A stretch of 64,000 nt of DNA from Larkinella knui (GCF_003858645.1 NZ_RQJP01000001.1:124001-188000), one strand, 5' to 3'. Positions 1 to 8,739 are shown, counted from the stretch's first letter. The notes: generated by a model not told the origin, from the sequence alone. Numbers and translations are program-made.

Positions 1-392
1 GCCGGTATGGCGATCGCTACTACGCGTTTGGTTTTACGTTTTATGAGGGGAAATTTCAATCCAACGACGTGGACCTGACGGATTCACCGGGCTGGGAAGA
101 GCACACGGTGGCCCCGGCTCCCGTGGGCAATTTAGGGCGGTTTTTCGAGCAAACGGGGCAAACGCAGTGCTACGTCGACTGGCGCCGGGCGCAGGCAGAT
201 TCGGTGGTGACCTCCTGGCTTTCCAAACGCGAAGTAGACCTGTATTCGATGGGGTCGATGTTCTCCAAAAAATGGTTGCCCGCCCAATATACCACCACCC
301 GGATTTTGGCGCAGGCCTTTGACGGCATGATCTTCATCCGGACCAGTAGCCGGGCCCGCCCGCTGGCGATGATGCGGTTTTCGTTTGATTAA
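1..392 (+). CDS. Erythromycin esterase family protein, C-terminal part (5' end outside window)
   Basis: The frame is open from the first bases of the window (in phase with position 3) and closes with TAA at 390-392, so only about the last 129 residues are present. They read from RYGDRYYAFGF through EGKFQ to FDGMIFI, the pattern of the C-terminal third of erythromycin esterase-like hydrolases, including the near-terminal FDAL/MIF strand before the TxxARP-like tail. Characterised members hydrolyse macrolide lactone rings, but most homologues in environmental Bacteroidota have no known substrate, so resistance should not be assumed. It converges with the next gene, with 13 bases between stops. 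The catalytic residues lie upstream of the window and cannot be checked. Confidence 0.8.
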   Translation, partial: RYGDRYYAFGFTFYEGKFQSNDVDLTDSPGWEEHTVAPAPVGNLGRFFEQTGQTQCYVDWRRAQADSVVTSWLSKREVDLYSMGSMFSKKWLPAQYTTTRILAQAFDGMIFIRTSSRARPLAMMRFSFD

Positions 393-405
393 TCTGTCAA
401 CAGAC

Positions 406-1446
406 TTAAAACCGCTTCTTCAAATACGCTTCAAACACCTTCGTAAAACTGTAATCCGGTTCCGCATACATCCGGTCTTTAAACGGAATTCCCAATTTTT
501 CGACGAGCCGGATGCTGTTGAAACCGAGGGCGTAATAATACGTCGCGCCCATTTTATAGAGGTATTGGCCTTCGTGTTCGAGCGAGTAGTTCGCAAAACC
601 CCGGTTCGCGTGATAGCTGGTATCGACTGCCGCCAGCCGTGGATCAACCGGGTATTTTTTGAAGTCGTTGGAAAGGTGGTATTCGATATACCGGGTGCCG
701 GCTTCGGCAATCTGCTCGAACTCTTCCTTCACCGACAAATCGAAACCGGTTGCTTTTTTATAGGAGGCCAGCCGCTCGTTCCGGATGCGAAGCAGCTGGG
801 TTAACATCGAATCGATGGCGGTTTTACGGTCCGTTTGCAAACAGACCAGCAGCAGATCATTCTCCTGATTAACCGCCTTTTTGAAAGCCGGATTGGCGTT
901 GTAAATCGCCCGGATGCTGTCATGCGATAGGTATTGCCCACCCGACAACATGGCGATGGCCCGTTTCTGAAACGGTTTGTGATTCGTCTGGTACTGGTGA
1001 AACTGTTCATGAACGACCATCATCGCCCAGGTTTCCGTATCCTTAACATCGGGAATATACCGCCGGGAAACCGTCACATCGTTGCAGGCGGCAATGCCAT
1101 CGGCAAAATTGGTAAACATCTGGTACGATGTATTGAGCGAATCGTTCACCCGAAAGAGTTTGAAACCCGGACAGTGGCAGGACTCGGTACGGGTTTCAGC
1201 CAAGGTCTGTTTTTGCGGATTTACCAGATAAACACCCTGTTCGGTATAAAACCGGATTTCATTTTCAACGGTCCGCTTGCCATAAGCGGCCCAATGGTCT
1301 TTGGCCACCTGTTTTTTGAGGGCCATCAGGTAATTCAACCGGCGGCAAAGGAGTTTTTCACTGGCGTCAGGTGCGGCTTTCTGCGCGGAGGCAGAAATGG
1401 ATAGTAAGCTGAAAACCAGACAGAAAAAGGCATAAAAATGAGGCAT
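406..1446 (-). CDS. Exported protein with HExxH motif, putative zinc metallopeptidase
   Basis: 346 aa with a clear signal peptide (FFCLVFSLLSISASAQ). No family was recognised with certainty. Residues 146-150 read HEQFH in a helix-like stretch (VVHEQFHQYQ), the zinc-binding HExxH motif, and Glu248 in EQIAEAGTRYIE, about 100 residues later, could be the third ligand of a gluzincin. Cys90 and Cys92 (SCHCPG) could form a further metal or disulfide site. The protein is probably periplasmic or secreted. It converges with the esterase-like gene and is 53 bases from the GDPD gene on the same strand, so the two may be co-transcribed. The zinc-peptidase call is inferred from the motif alone; an enzyme that lost peptidase activity is possible. 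Confidence 0.6.
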   Translation of the reverse strand: MPHFYAFFCLVFSLLSISASAQKAAPDASEKLLCRRLNYLMALKKQVAKDHWAAYGKRTVENEIRFYTEQGVYLVNPQKQTLAETRTESCHCPGFKLFRVNDSLNTSYQMFTNFADGIAACNDVTVSRRYIPDVKDTETWAMMVVHEQFHQYQTNHKPFQKRAIAMLSGGQYLSHDSIRAIYNANPAFKKAVNQENDLLLVCLQTDRKTAIDSMLTQLLRIRNERLASYKKATGFDLSVKEEFEQIAEAGTRYIEYHLSNDFKKYPVDPRLAAVDTSYHANRGFANYSLEHEGQYLYKMGATYYYALGFNSIRLVEKLGIPFKDRMYAEPDYSFTKVFEAYLKKRF

Positions 1447-1499
1447 GGGACGAAACCGTTAATTCCGGTCCAAGATAAGCAGGCGAAATGTATCCCGCG

Positions 1500-2444
1500 T
1501 CAAAACCGGTCGCTAACCACGGCTTTTTTAAAGTAGCCGGTTTTGACGCTTTTGGCCGGAATCAACGACCGGACGGCTTCGGCGGTTTCAATGGGCAAAT
1601 CGGATTCGAGAATGCTGGCACCGTCCTTAAATACCGCCCGATAAGCCGCAGCCCGCTCGTCCGGTGTTTTCAGTTTGTCGTAAGTGGGCGCGGCCGAAAT
1701 CATGCACATAACGCCTTTTGCGTTCAGCAATCGGTACATTTCCTGGTTGGCAGGTTTCACGTCCGGTCCGATGTAGGCAATCATTTGGGAAAACGGAATC
1801 CCGGCCTTTTCGTACTCCTTCATGGCCTGTGGGGTTTTGACAAAGGCCGAAAACATCTGGTTTTTATTCCGTTTGTAGTAATAAAGCGCTTCTTCGGCGG
1901 TATGCACGGTGAGCATCACGAACGCGTCGGCTTTGTGGTCGCGGATGATGGCGGCAATCATCGGAAACGGTACGTCTTTCTTGTCCAGATTCAGGATCGT
2001 TTTTCCCCGCGCCCAGTCAATGGCCTCGGCCAGCGTCGGAATGCGGTGTTCCGTCACGTTGCCTTCCGCGTCTTTCAGCCGAAATTTCTTCAGTTCTTCC
2101 CAGGTATAATCCGACACTTTCCCGGTTCCGGTCGTGGTGCGTTCGAGCGTCGCATCGTGCATCAGCACAATCACACTGTCTTTGGTCAGGCGCGGGTCGA
2201 TCTCGAAAAAAGCCGGGGTATGTTTCAGCGTGTTTTCGAACGTCGCCATCGAATTTTCCGGAAAACCCTTGACCATTCCGCCCCGGTGCCCGCTGATGAT
2301 CGGAATATCCTGGCCCGTCCACCGGAAAAAGCTGTGCAGTTCTTTGGGCGTTTTGATGGCAAAAACGTGTAGAGGTTGCTGAGCCTGCAGCGACAAACGG
2401 CTGGTAATGAGCAGGGAAGTCAGAATAAAGGCTATTCTAGACAT
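1500..2444 (-). CDS. Glycerophosphodiester phosphodiesterase (exported)
   Basis: 314 aa beginning with a signal peptide (MSRIAFILTSLLITS...LQAQ). The GDPD signature is complete: HR at 53-54 in SGHRGG, PEN at 62-64, the metal-binding pair E81 and D83 in FEIDPRL, and HD at 96-97 in LMHDATLERTT. Family members hydrolyse glycerophosphodiesters to an alcohol and glycerol-3-phosphate with Ca2+ or Mg2+ in a TIM barrel. Export suggests it scavenges deacylated phospholipid head groups in the periplasm. It lies downstream of the kinase/phosphatase operon on the same strand, but 212 bases of repeat-containing DNA separate them, so it is probably a separate unit. Confidence 0.9.
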   Translation of the reverse strand: MSRIAFILTSLLITSRLSLQAQQPLHVFAIKTPKELHSFFRWTGQDIPIISGHRGGMVKGFPENSMATFENTLKHTPAFFEIDPRLTKDSVIVLMHDATLERTTTGTGKVSDYTWEELKKFRLKDAEGNVTEHRIPTLAEAIDWARGKTILNLDKKDVPFPMIAAIIRDHKADAFVMLTVHTAEEALYYYKRNKNQMFSAFVKTPQAMKEYEKAGIPFSQMIAYIGPDVKPANQEMYRLLNAKGVMCMISAAPTYDKLKTPDERAAAYRAVFKDGASILESDLPIETAEAVRSLIPAKSVKTGYFKKAVVSDRF

Positions 2445-2489
2445 GGCGAAATAATGAATTTGAAAAAACGATACAAGTTTTATTGATTA

Positions 2490-2610
2490 CTCAGTCCCCG
2501 GTTTTAACCGTGGGTTCAAAGGCAGGTAATCCCGTACGGGAAAACCGTTGAAACGGGTACCATCGCCATCCAGAATAGTTTCGTAAACCCACGATTAGAA
2601 TCATGGGCTG
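2490..2610. repeat. Degenerate copy of a multi-stem-loop intergenic repeat
   Basis: This spacer between GDPD and the phosphatase gene holds imperfect palindromes: a CCCACG...CATGGG stem at 2588-2607, AACCGTT...AACGGGT at 2542-2557, a perfect 12-bp palindrome TCCCGTACGGGA at 2530-2541, and a CCCGGTT/AACCGTGGG stem near 2497-2514. Read on the minus strand, the first two have the same order and nearly the same spacing as the stems of the intact element at 21135-21245. It is most likely a decayed copy of the same dispersed repeat family. Confidence 0.5.
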
Positions 2611-2656
2611 TTTGTTGCGGTTGTTCTGGACGGGTAGAACCGGTGTCTGTTTTGAT

Positions 2657-3256
2657 TCAACTGCAATTCAATTTCAACAAACTAAACTCACCTTCCTCAT
2701 CCAGTGTGAATACCGTTACGGTCGAGTTGTCCTGAACCAGTTTCCGGTAATTCTTCAACGGCATCCCCAGTTTCCAGGTCATGTAAAAGCGGTTTACAGC
2801 GTTATGAGCCACTACCAGAATCGTCTGGGAAGCCTGTTTTTGCTGAATTTCCCGAAAGAAATCATCGACGCGACTGACTACTTCCATCCCCGTTTCCCCG
2901 CTTTCGCCGGCTCTGGTCTGGTCGGGCGACAGGCACCAGTTATCCCACAATTCGGGCTTTTCGGCGATAAACTGTTCACGGGTTTTGCCTTCCCAATCCC
3001 CAAAACCGGCTTCAGTCAGTCGGTTGTCCGTTACGACCGCATCCGGTTTTCCGGAAGCAATCTGGGCGGTTCGAAAAGCCCGTTGCAGGGGTGACGAATA
3101 AATGGCGTCGAACGAAATGCCTTTCAGCAACCCGGCGGCCCCGTGCGCCTGCTGAATTCCTTTGTCCGTTAATCCAATGTCAGTAGCGCCACAATACCGG
3201 TTTCCGTCCGCATTCCAGAACGTTTCTCCGTGGCGGAGTAAATAGACCGTAAGCAT
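2657..3256 (-). CDS. Histidine phosphatase family protein (phosphoglycerate mutase-like)
   Basis: 199 aa, cytoplasmic. It carries the RHGE motif with catalytic His9 (YLLRHGET), the substrate phosphate-binding Arg59 in SSPLQRA, the acidic stretch around E82 (TEAGFGDWEG) and the second catalytic His151 in VVAHNAVNRF. This branch of the histidine phosphatase superfamily contains phosphoglycerate mutase-like and CobC-like enzymes that remove phosphate from small metabolites. It begins 10 bases after the FGGY kinase stop, so it is the last gene of the five-gene operon. A phosphatase next to two sugar kinases could relieve sugar-phosphate toxicity or dephosphorylate a pathway product; that is inference. 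The substrate cannot be told from sequence. Confidence 0.87.
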   Translation of the reverse strand: MLTVYLLRHGETFWNADGNRYCGATDIGLTDKGIQQAHGAAGLLKGISFDAIYSSPLQRAFRTAQIASGKPDAVVTDNRLTEAGFGDWEGKTREQFIAEKPELWDNWCLSPDQTRAGESGETGMEVVSRVDDFFREIQQKQASQTILVVAHNAVNRFYMTWKLGMPLKNYRKLVQDNSTVTVFTLDEEGEFSLLKLNCS

Positions 3257-3266
3257 TCGTGTGTCG

Positions 3267-4703
3267 TCAATTGATGTATCCTTTTTCCCGGAACGCGCTC
3301 ACAAACTGTTGATACCCCGCGTCGTAAGCCCGCATCAATTCCGCGGACGGTTTTACTTCTTTTTCAACGTGTGTCATGGCCTGAACCGCTTCGGTCAGGG
3401 TTTTGAAATGCGTCCGGGAAGCCGCCAGAATAGCCGCTCCGACCGCACCGCTCACCTGCGCCCCTTTATAAACCGGACGTTTCAGGACGTTGCTGCGAAT
3501 CGTTAACCAGACATCGCTGCTGCTCGCTCCCCCGGCGGTATAGATGGCCCGGACCTTTTCGCCCGACAACGCTTCGATCAACTCGTAGGCGTAGCGCTCA
3601 AGATAGGCAACTCCTTCCAGATTTGCCGTAAAAAGATCCGCATCCGAAAGTCCTTCCGGCGCAAAACCGCGTGCCTGGGCCGACAGAAACGGAAACCGCT
3701 CACCTTGCTGCCGCAATGGATACGCGATATACGGCGACGGAATGCGCTCAGCCGCTGCCTGCGTTAATTCGGCCAGCCGGTCGCCGAAACTGGCCGTCAC
3801 CCAGTCGGCCCCGGTATTGCTGGCTCCGCCCGGCATCCAGTAACCTTCGGGATGCCGGTGACTGTACAGCCGTCCTTCCGGGTCCTTCAGCTCCCGGGTG
3901 GTAACGCCCTTGACAACCAGCGTCGTACCGATGGTCGTGTTCCAGTCGCCCGGCCGAACCGCACCCGAGGCCACCTGCGAAGCACAGCCGTCGGTCATCC
4001 CGGCCACGACCGTGATTTCCGGCAGTCCGAGGGCTGTGGCCAGTTCCGGCAGTAGTTTTCCAATCGGTTTCCCGGACGGAACCACGTCCTGCATCCACGC
4101 TTTTTTCAGCGGAAGCTGTTCAAAAAGATAAGCGGGCCAGACGCCATTTTTGACATCATAGCCCGATTTCAACGCGTTGGTGTAATCCGTCACCCGGAAA
4201 TTTCCCGACAGTTGGCCACTGAGGTAATCGGCGGCATGAATCCAGGTGTGCAAGCGGGCGGTTTTGTCCGGATGCTGGTGCGCAAACCAGACCATTTTCG
4301 ATAAGCCGCTGGAGGCATTGAAACCCGTGTAGCCGTCGGGATGGTATTTTTCGGCCACGGCTTTACACATCTTTCCTTCGACGGCCGGGCGGTTATCGCT
4401 GTACATCAACGCGTTATGGAGCGGCTCGTTCTGTTCGTCGAGCGGGATGATCGTGCCGGAGGTCGACGTTACGGCAATCGCCTTTACGTCCGGCAAATGG
4501 ATGTCATTGCGCAGGGCATCCAGCAGCGTTTTCAGACAGCGCCAACCCGACTCCCACCATTGCCGGGGGGGCTGCTCTTCGCGCGAGCTTTCGGTTAACG
4601 GAAAAACCGCTTCCCGACTGCCCACCACGTGGCCTGTCTCATCACACAGGACGACCCGCACGCCCTGCGTCCCAACGTCGATTCCAATAAAATAAGCGGT
4701 CAT
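3267..4703 (-). CDS. FGGY-family carbohydrate kinase (first of two)
   Basis: 478 aa, a normal length for the family. The N-terminal phosphate-binding loop is GIDVGTQGVR (residues 7-16), the catalytic Asp238 lies in GMTDG, the second-domain ATP site is TTIGTTLVVKG, and the adenosine-binding stretch is TAGGASSSDVW near residue 393. Residues WIHAADYLSGQL are typical of the xylulokinase/gluconokinase group. FGGY kinases phosphorylate a ketose, polyol or sugar acid with ATP. The start codon overlaps the stop codon of the upstream kinase by one base (TGATG), showing tight translational coupling. Two non-identical FGGY kinases in tandem suggest two substrates, or successive branches of one pathway. 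The exact substrate is not determinable here. Confidence 0.92.
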   Translation of the reverse strand: MTAYFIGIDVGTQGVRVVLCDETGHVVGSREAVFPLTESSREEQPPRQWWESGWRCLKTLLDALRNDIHLPDVKAIAVTSTSGTIIPLDEQNEPLHNALMYSDNRPAVEGKMCKAVAEKYHPDGYTGFNASSGLSKMVWFAHQHPDKTARLHTWIHAADYLSGQLSGNFRVTDYTNALKSGYDVKNGVWPAYLFEQLPLKKAWMQDVVPSGKPIGKLLPELATALGLPEITVVAGMTDGCASQVASGAVRPGDWNTTIGTTLVVKGVTTRELKDPEGRLYSHRHPEGYWMPGGASNTGADWVTASFGDRLAELTQAAAERIPSPYIAYPLRQQGERFPFLSAQARGFAPEGLSDADLFTANLEGVAYLERYAYELIEALSGEKVRAIYTAGGASSSDVWLTIRSNVLKRPVYKGAQVSGAVGAAILAASRTHFKTLTEAVQAMTHVEKEVKPSAELMRAYDAGYQQFVSAFREKGYIN

Positions 4704-6163
4704 CAGGGCATTGATTTAAAAGCGTTTCGTGCCTTTTTCCAGTTCTGATACCGCACCTGAAAACGCTCGGCATCTTCAGGAATCACTTCCTCCAGCGTCA
4801 CCGGTTCGGCACCCGCCATTCCCAAGGCATCGGTACACACCAACACGCCCCCCACGACCGACGCCTGGCGGTACGTCTCCCGAATGCGGACGGTTTTTTG
4901 GGTCAGATTGGCGATAAACTGGCGGAGTGTCCGGCTTTGCATACCCCCTCCGCACGCCCAGATGTAGGGCTCATCGTGCGTCGTTACCGCACAGAGACTT
5001 TTGTAATTTTCGTAGATGCTGCACGCAATGTCCCACAGGATGGCATGAATGAAATCCCCCCGCGTCAGCTGGTGCGAAACCGGTGTGTTGAAAATAAATC
5101 CACCCCGGATGAGCGGTGTCTTTTCATCGGCCAGCAATGAACCCAAAGCGGCCACACAGTTGGACTCGTTACTTTCCGCCAGTTCGTTTTCAATGATCTC
5201 GTAGCTTTCGTGGGGGTAAAAAATCTCCTTCAGCCGTTGGTAGTTCAACCCCGTTACCCCCGCGTTGGCTTCCAGAATAAAGCTTTTTTCGTCAATATGG
5301 CGGTTGGTCCAGGTGCGCTGCTGGTTGTCGGTGATGTAGTGATCGACCAGTTTGATAATGGGGGTGGTGGTTCCCGACACGATTACGACATCGTCTACCG
5401 ACGGCTGCAGGCTGCGAACGGCCAGTTGCGTATCGGCCCCGCCGACCACCACCAGCGCATCCGGCCTGAGATTTAGTTCGGCTGCAACCGCGGGCAACAC
5501 CGGCCCCAGCACCGTTCCGGCCGATTGCAAAGGCGGTAATAAAGCCGTATCCAGCTCGAAGAAATTGCACAATTCCGCTGACCACTCTTTGGACGCTACA
5601 TCATACAGCAGGGTTTCCGAAGCCTGTGAATGTTCATACCGGGCCAATCCGCTCAGTTGATACTGCGCCCAGTCGCTGATGCTGAGAAACGTCGCTACCT
5701 CGTTCCAGAGGTCGGTCCTCCGCTGGCGAATGCCCACCAGTTTCAGGGCAGAAAACAGCGAAGTTGGATACCGTCCGGTTCGTTGATAGATCCGGTTTTT
5801 GTCGGGAATCGCATCCTCCCATTCGCGGCCGCGGTGGTCGATGTTTGGCATTCCGATCAGCGATTGGCCTTCTTTACCAATCGCGACAATGCCTTCCCGC
5901 TGACTCGTAGCCGTAATGGCCCGGATGGTGACCGGACTACTGTGGGTTAAAGCGGTTTTTGCCAGTTGTATAATCTGCCGCCAGAGCTGATCCGGATCGA
6001 AATAAATGGATTCGGGGTAGTGTTCGTCCCGTTCGTAGGACATATCCGCCCGCTCGACGCCCAGGATATTTCCGGTGCTTTCGGCAACGGCAACCCGGAC
6101 ATTTCCGGTTCCAATGTCAATGATCAAATAGGCTTCTTTTTCCGTCATTCGGCTCATTTTCAA
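4703..6163 (-). CDS. FGGY-family kinase, YoaC/LsrK-like (second of two)
   Basis: 486 aa. It shows the ATP-binding loop IIDIGTGNVRVAV (14-26), the active-site region GGADTQLAV with catalytic Asp244, the phosphate loop VSGTTTPIIK and the adenosine stretch ACGGGMQSRTLRQF. The N-terminal half (YERDEHYPESIYFDPDQLW, and MPNIDHRGREW) is that of the B. subtilis YoaC and LsrK-like subgroup rather than glycerol or xylulose kinases. The ATG overlaps the last four bases of the upstream dehydrogenase (ATGA), and its own stop overlaps the next kinase. Together with a YoaB-like transporter and a YoaD-like dehydrogenase this matches the B. subtilis yoaBCD set, whose substrate I know only as a presumed hydroxylated metabolite. 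Met3 and Met6 are alternative starts. Confidence 0.88.
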   Translation of the reverse strand: MKMSRMTEKEAYLIIDIGTGNVRVAVAESTGNILGVERADMSYERDEHYPESIYFDPDQLWRQIIQLAKTALTHSSPVTIRAITATSQREGIVAIGKEGQSLIGMPNIDHRGREWEDAIPDKNRIYQRTGRYPTSLFSALKLVGIRQRRTDLWNEVATFLSISDWAQYQLSGLARYEHSQASETLLYDVASKEWSAELCNFFELDTALLPPLQSAGTVLGPVLPAVAAELNLRPDALVVVGGADTQLAVRSLQPSVDDVVIVSGTTTPIIKLVDHYITDNQQRTWTNRHIDEKSFILEANAGVTGLNYQRLKEIFYPHESYEIIENELAESNESNCVAALGSLLADEKTPLIRGGFIFNTPVSHQLTRGDFIHAILWDIACSIYENYKSLCAVTTHDEPYIWACGGGMQSRTLRQFIANLTQKTVRIRETYRQASVVGGVLVCTDALGMAGAEPVTLEEVIPEDAERFQVRYQNWKKARNAFKSMP

Positions 6164-7164
6164 GATTTCTTTGCTTCCAAAACTGCCGGATTCACCAACT
6201 GCCGGATGGCCTTTTTATCCTCCAAAAAGAAGGCCCGCAACGCCTGGTTCATAATATCGGCGTGGTGGTCTTCCACCTCAAAAGTGGCCCCGGCAATGTG
6301 GGGAGTTGCCAGCACATCGGCGCGATGAATGAGCTTATAATCCAGCTCATCCGGTGGTTCGTGGTCGAATACATCCAGAATCGCACCCCGGATTTTCCGG
6401 TTTTCCAGCACGTCGAGCAAATCTTCCCGATTCACCACCACGGCCCGGGCGGTATTGACAAAAATGGCATCCGGTTTCATCAAGTTCAGCAACTGCCTGT
6501 CGATGAGTCCTTTGGTTTGTTCATTGACGGGCAGGTGAATGGACACGACATCGCTGGTTCTGAATACCGTTTCCAGATCGGTTTTTTCGTAGTACAAATC
6601 GTCAGCGGTATAATAAGGATCGTAATACTGAATGCGGGCTGGAAAATGCCGGACGAGATTCGCGATGGTTTGCCCCACGGCCCCGAAACCCACCATACCG
6701 ATGGTTTTCCCCGCCAGTTCATTGCCCTTGAACTGCAGGTAAGACGTGTGCGCTCCGGCGGCCCAGTTTTCGCCTTCGAGCCAGCGAATGGCGGCCAAGG
6801 TGTTTCGCATCAGGGTAATCAGGTTGGCGATGAATAGCTCGGCCACGGCCTGTGCATTCCGGGCGGGGGTGTTAAAAACCGGGATGCCTTTTTCAGTGGC
6901 CACCGCCACCGCCACATTGGAAGGCGTACCGCGGCACACGCCGATAAACCGCAGGTTCGGACAGGCTGCCATGAACGCTGCCGTCACCTCGTCGTGTTCG
7001 GTAATGAGCGCATTCGCTTCGGTGGCCTGCACCAGATGCATCAGTTCGGTTTCGGTATAAGCGCGTTCCTGCAACTTCCAGGGCCGGTAAATCACCTCGC
7101 CGAGCCAGCCTGTCAATTCGTCCTGTGCCTTTTGGTGGTAAGGTGCGGTAATTAAGATTTTCAT
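6160..7164 (-). CDS. D-isomer-specific 2-hydroxyacid dehydrogenase (YoaD-like)
   Basis: 334 aa from the ATG at 7162-7164 (MKILITAPYHQ); an in-frame GTG 27 bases upstream would add nine residues unlike the family start. The NAD-binding loop is GMVGFGAVGQTIA, and the catalytic triad of the family is visible: Arg in VNTARAVV, Glu in ILDVFDHEPPD and His in TPHIAGATFE. These enzymes interconvert a D-2-hydroxyacid and a 2-oxoacid with NAD(P)H; SerA and formate dehydrogenases share the fold. It is cytoplasmic, second gene of the operon, overlapping the following kinase by four bases. Its presence suggests that the imported compound is, or becomes, a hydroxy- or sugar acid. Substrate unknown. Confidence 0.9.
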   Translation of the reverse strand: MKILITAPYHQKAQDELTGWLGEVIYRPWKLQERAYTETELMHLVQATEANALITEHDEVTAAFMAACPNLRFIGVCRGTPSNVAVAVATEKGIPVFNTPARNAQAVAELFIANLITLMRNTLAAIRWLEGENWAAGAHTSYLQFKGNELAGKTIGMVGFGAVGQTIANLVRHFPARIQYYDPYYTADDLYYEKTDLETVFRTSDVVSIHLPVNEQTKGLIDRQLLNLMKPDAIFVNTARAVVVNREDLLDVLENRKIRGAILDVFDHEPPDELDYKLIHRADVLATPHIAGATFEVEDHHADIMNQALRAFFLEDKKAIRQLVNPAVLEAKKS

Positions 7165-7223
7165 CGTGTCGTCAGTTGCCCCGGGCGGCACCCGGGGTTA
7201 GTTAGGAAAGCCTTTGGGCTGGT

Positions 7224-8471
7224 TTACGTCAATACTTTATTCGTCGAAACCGTCTCTTTCGGCAAGGTGATAAACCGGGTGAGCAGGGCGCTCAGGAAAT
7301 ACAAGCCGGCCAGAATCCAGACAACGCCCTCGCTGCCGATGGTGCCGATCGTGAGTCCGACAATGGCGGGGCCAACAAAAACCGGCAGCCCGGCCCCCAG
7401 GTTCAGAATGGCCATGGCAGCCCCTTTGTCTTCTTTCACCAGCGACGGCACCAGCGCCGACAAGGGAACGTAGCCCGCCAGCAAACCGCCCCAGAGCACG
7501 CCCGACAGAAGAACCATCGCGTAACTCCCGCCAAACCAGGCTGGCGAATAATAGAACAGCAGCGTCGAGATGCCGCACCCAACGCCCCCGAACCACATAA
7601 TCGTGTTGCGCCAGCCCAGGCGGTCGCCAATGAAGCCGAACAGGAGGTTGAACAGGATATTGCTCGTAAAAATCGTCCCCCAAATCTGGAGCCATTCGAC
7701 CGTGCTGAAGCCGAACGTCGCCAGGTAGATGGGCAAAAAAACCGGGAAAGCAAATTGCGCGGTGGTGTTGATGATGCGGACGATACCGCCGATCAGCACT
7801 TTGGGTTCTTTCTGAACAATGGTCAATCCGTTGAGGAGCTCTTTGGTTTTGGTGCCCGCACTGGCGGCCGAGGGAACGAAGCGATCCCGGTTGAGGACAA
7901 GCGCGAAAAAACCGCCCAGCGCCACCCAGAAAATGGAGGTCCAGAGCGTGTTCTGGTAGCCAAGCCGGTCGATGGCCCAGCTTGAGTAATAGGCACCGAA
8001 GACGTTGAGTCCGCCGGTGAAGACGAACCAGAACCACCCCACGGCCCGGCCCAGTTTCTCCTGCGGGGTTCGGTAGGTAATCCAGACCAAAAAGGAATAG
8101 GCAAACAGCGGATAGCCGAAACCCCGGATGGCGTAGGTCAGCAGCATGGTTGGAAAATTGAGTTCGGCCATGCCGTAACCGACGAAGCCGACGGTGCCGA
8201 TGATGTAGAGCAACAGCCCCGCCAGCATGGCCTTCCGGGGGCCATAGCCCTCGGCCAGAACGCCCGAAAACCAGGACGAAATGGCAATCGTAATGCCGTA
8301 AACCGTAAACAGCGAGGCCGATTGTTGAATGCTCATGCCGTGTTCGAGCAGGTAGGGACTGAGCCAGCCCTGCTCGACACCATCGCCCATCATGAAGATG
8401 ATGATGCCCAGATACCCCCAGGCCAGCGGTCTGGGCAAACCGGCTTTATCGAAGACAGATTCTGAATGCAT
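7224..8471 (-). CDS. MFS transporter of the RbtT/DalT/CsbX type (polyol or sugar-acid permease)
   Basis: 415 aa from the ATG at 8469-8471 (MHSESVFDK); an in-frame TTG 12 bases upstream is less likely. About twelve hydrophobic helices cover the protein. The first helix and loop read MMGDGVEQGWLSPYLLEHGMS followed by QQSASLFTVYG, the signature I associate with the ribitol/arabinitol permease and CsbX/YoaB group. The A-loop GPRKAM replaces the usual GxxxDRxGRR motif. It would import the substrate across the inner membrane with protons. It is the first gene of the operon and is preceded by a TAnnTTTG promoter and two repressor-like repeats. Ribitol or arabinitol import is a guess from the subfamily only. 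Confidence 0.85.
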   Translation of the reverse strand: MHSESVFDKAGLPRPLAWGYLGIIIFMMGDGVEQGWLSPYLLEHGMSIQQSASLFTVYGITIAISSWFSGVLAEGYGPRKAMLAGLLLYIIGTVGFVGYGMAELNFPTMLLTYAIRGFGYPLFAYSFLVWITYRTPQEKLGRAVGWFWFVFTGGLNVFGAYYSSWAIDRLGYQNTLWTSIFWVALGGFFALVLNRDRFVPSAASAGTKTKELLNGLTIVQKEPKVLIGGIVRIINTTAQFAFPVFLPIYLATFGFSTVEWLQIWGTIFTSNILFNLLFGFIGDRLGWRNTIMWFGGVGCGISTLLFYYSPAWFGGSYAMVLLSGVLWGGLLAGYVPLSALVPSLVKEDKGAAMAILNLGAGLPVFVGPAIVGLTIGTIGSEGVVWILAGLYFLSALLTRFITLPKETVSTNKVLT

Positions 8472-8504
8472 GCCAGGAGTCAAAAGTTAGGAAGGGGTTC
8501 AATG

Positions 8505-8533
8505 ACTTGTACTTAAATCAGAATAACTTGTAC
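8505..8533. promoter_or_regulatory. Candidate DeoR operator: two ACTTGTAC direct repeats
   Basis: ACTTGTAC occurs at 8505-8512 and again at 8526-8533. The copies start 21 bases apart, two helical turns, each flanked by a T or A at -1 (GACTTGTAC, AACTTGTAC). They sit directly downstream of the predicted -7 box of the transporter operon, so they would cover the transcription start and early leader. That is the expected position for a DeoR-type repressor encoded divergently at 8740. The link to this repressor is inference; the repeat itself is plain in the sequence. Confidence 0.5.
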
Positions 8534-8538
8534 ACAAA

Positions 8539-8565
8539 CAAACATAGAAAAAAGAATTAAACAAA
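8539..8565 (-). promoter_or_regulatory. Bacteroidota-type promoter for the leftward operon
   Basis: On the minus strand a perfect -7 box TATGTTTG (8539-8546; consensus TAnnTTTG) follows a TTTG (8562-8565) with 15 bases between, slightly short for the usual -33/-7 spacing. The surroundings are very AT-rich. Transcription would start near 8533, giving a leader of roughly 60 bases before the transporter ATG at 8471. That is too short for a SAM riboswitch like the one reported ahead of B. subtilis yoaDCB. Confidence 0.5.
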
Positions 8566-8739
8566 ATGAAATATAATTTAACTTTATGAAATCTTAGTTT
8601 AACAAATAGTAAGTCTGATGCGGTTTTCAGGTACGGATTTGGATCCCGAAAAAACGCGGGTTTTCAAACGCGTTTGGCCTGTTTTTTTACATTCTCCCAA
8701 ATTCTCCTTATTCTTGATCAGCACGATTTTGGTCAGCGC

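Noticed and set aside
1-392. Macrolide resistance gene
   Set aside because: Only the C-terminus is visible and most environmental family members have no known resistance role; catalytic residues cannot be checked.
8471-8533. SAM (S-box) riboswitch ahead of the yoaBCD-like operon, as reported in B. subtilis
   Set aside because: The predicted leader is only about 60 bases and shows no S-box helices; repressor-type repeats lie there instead.
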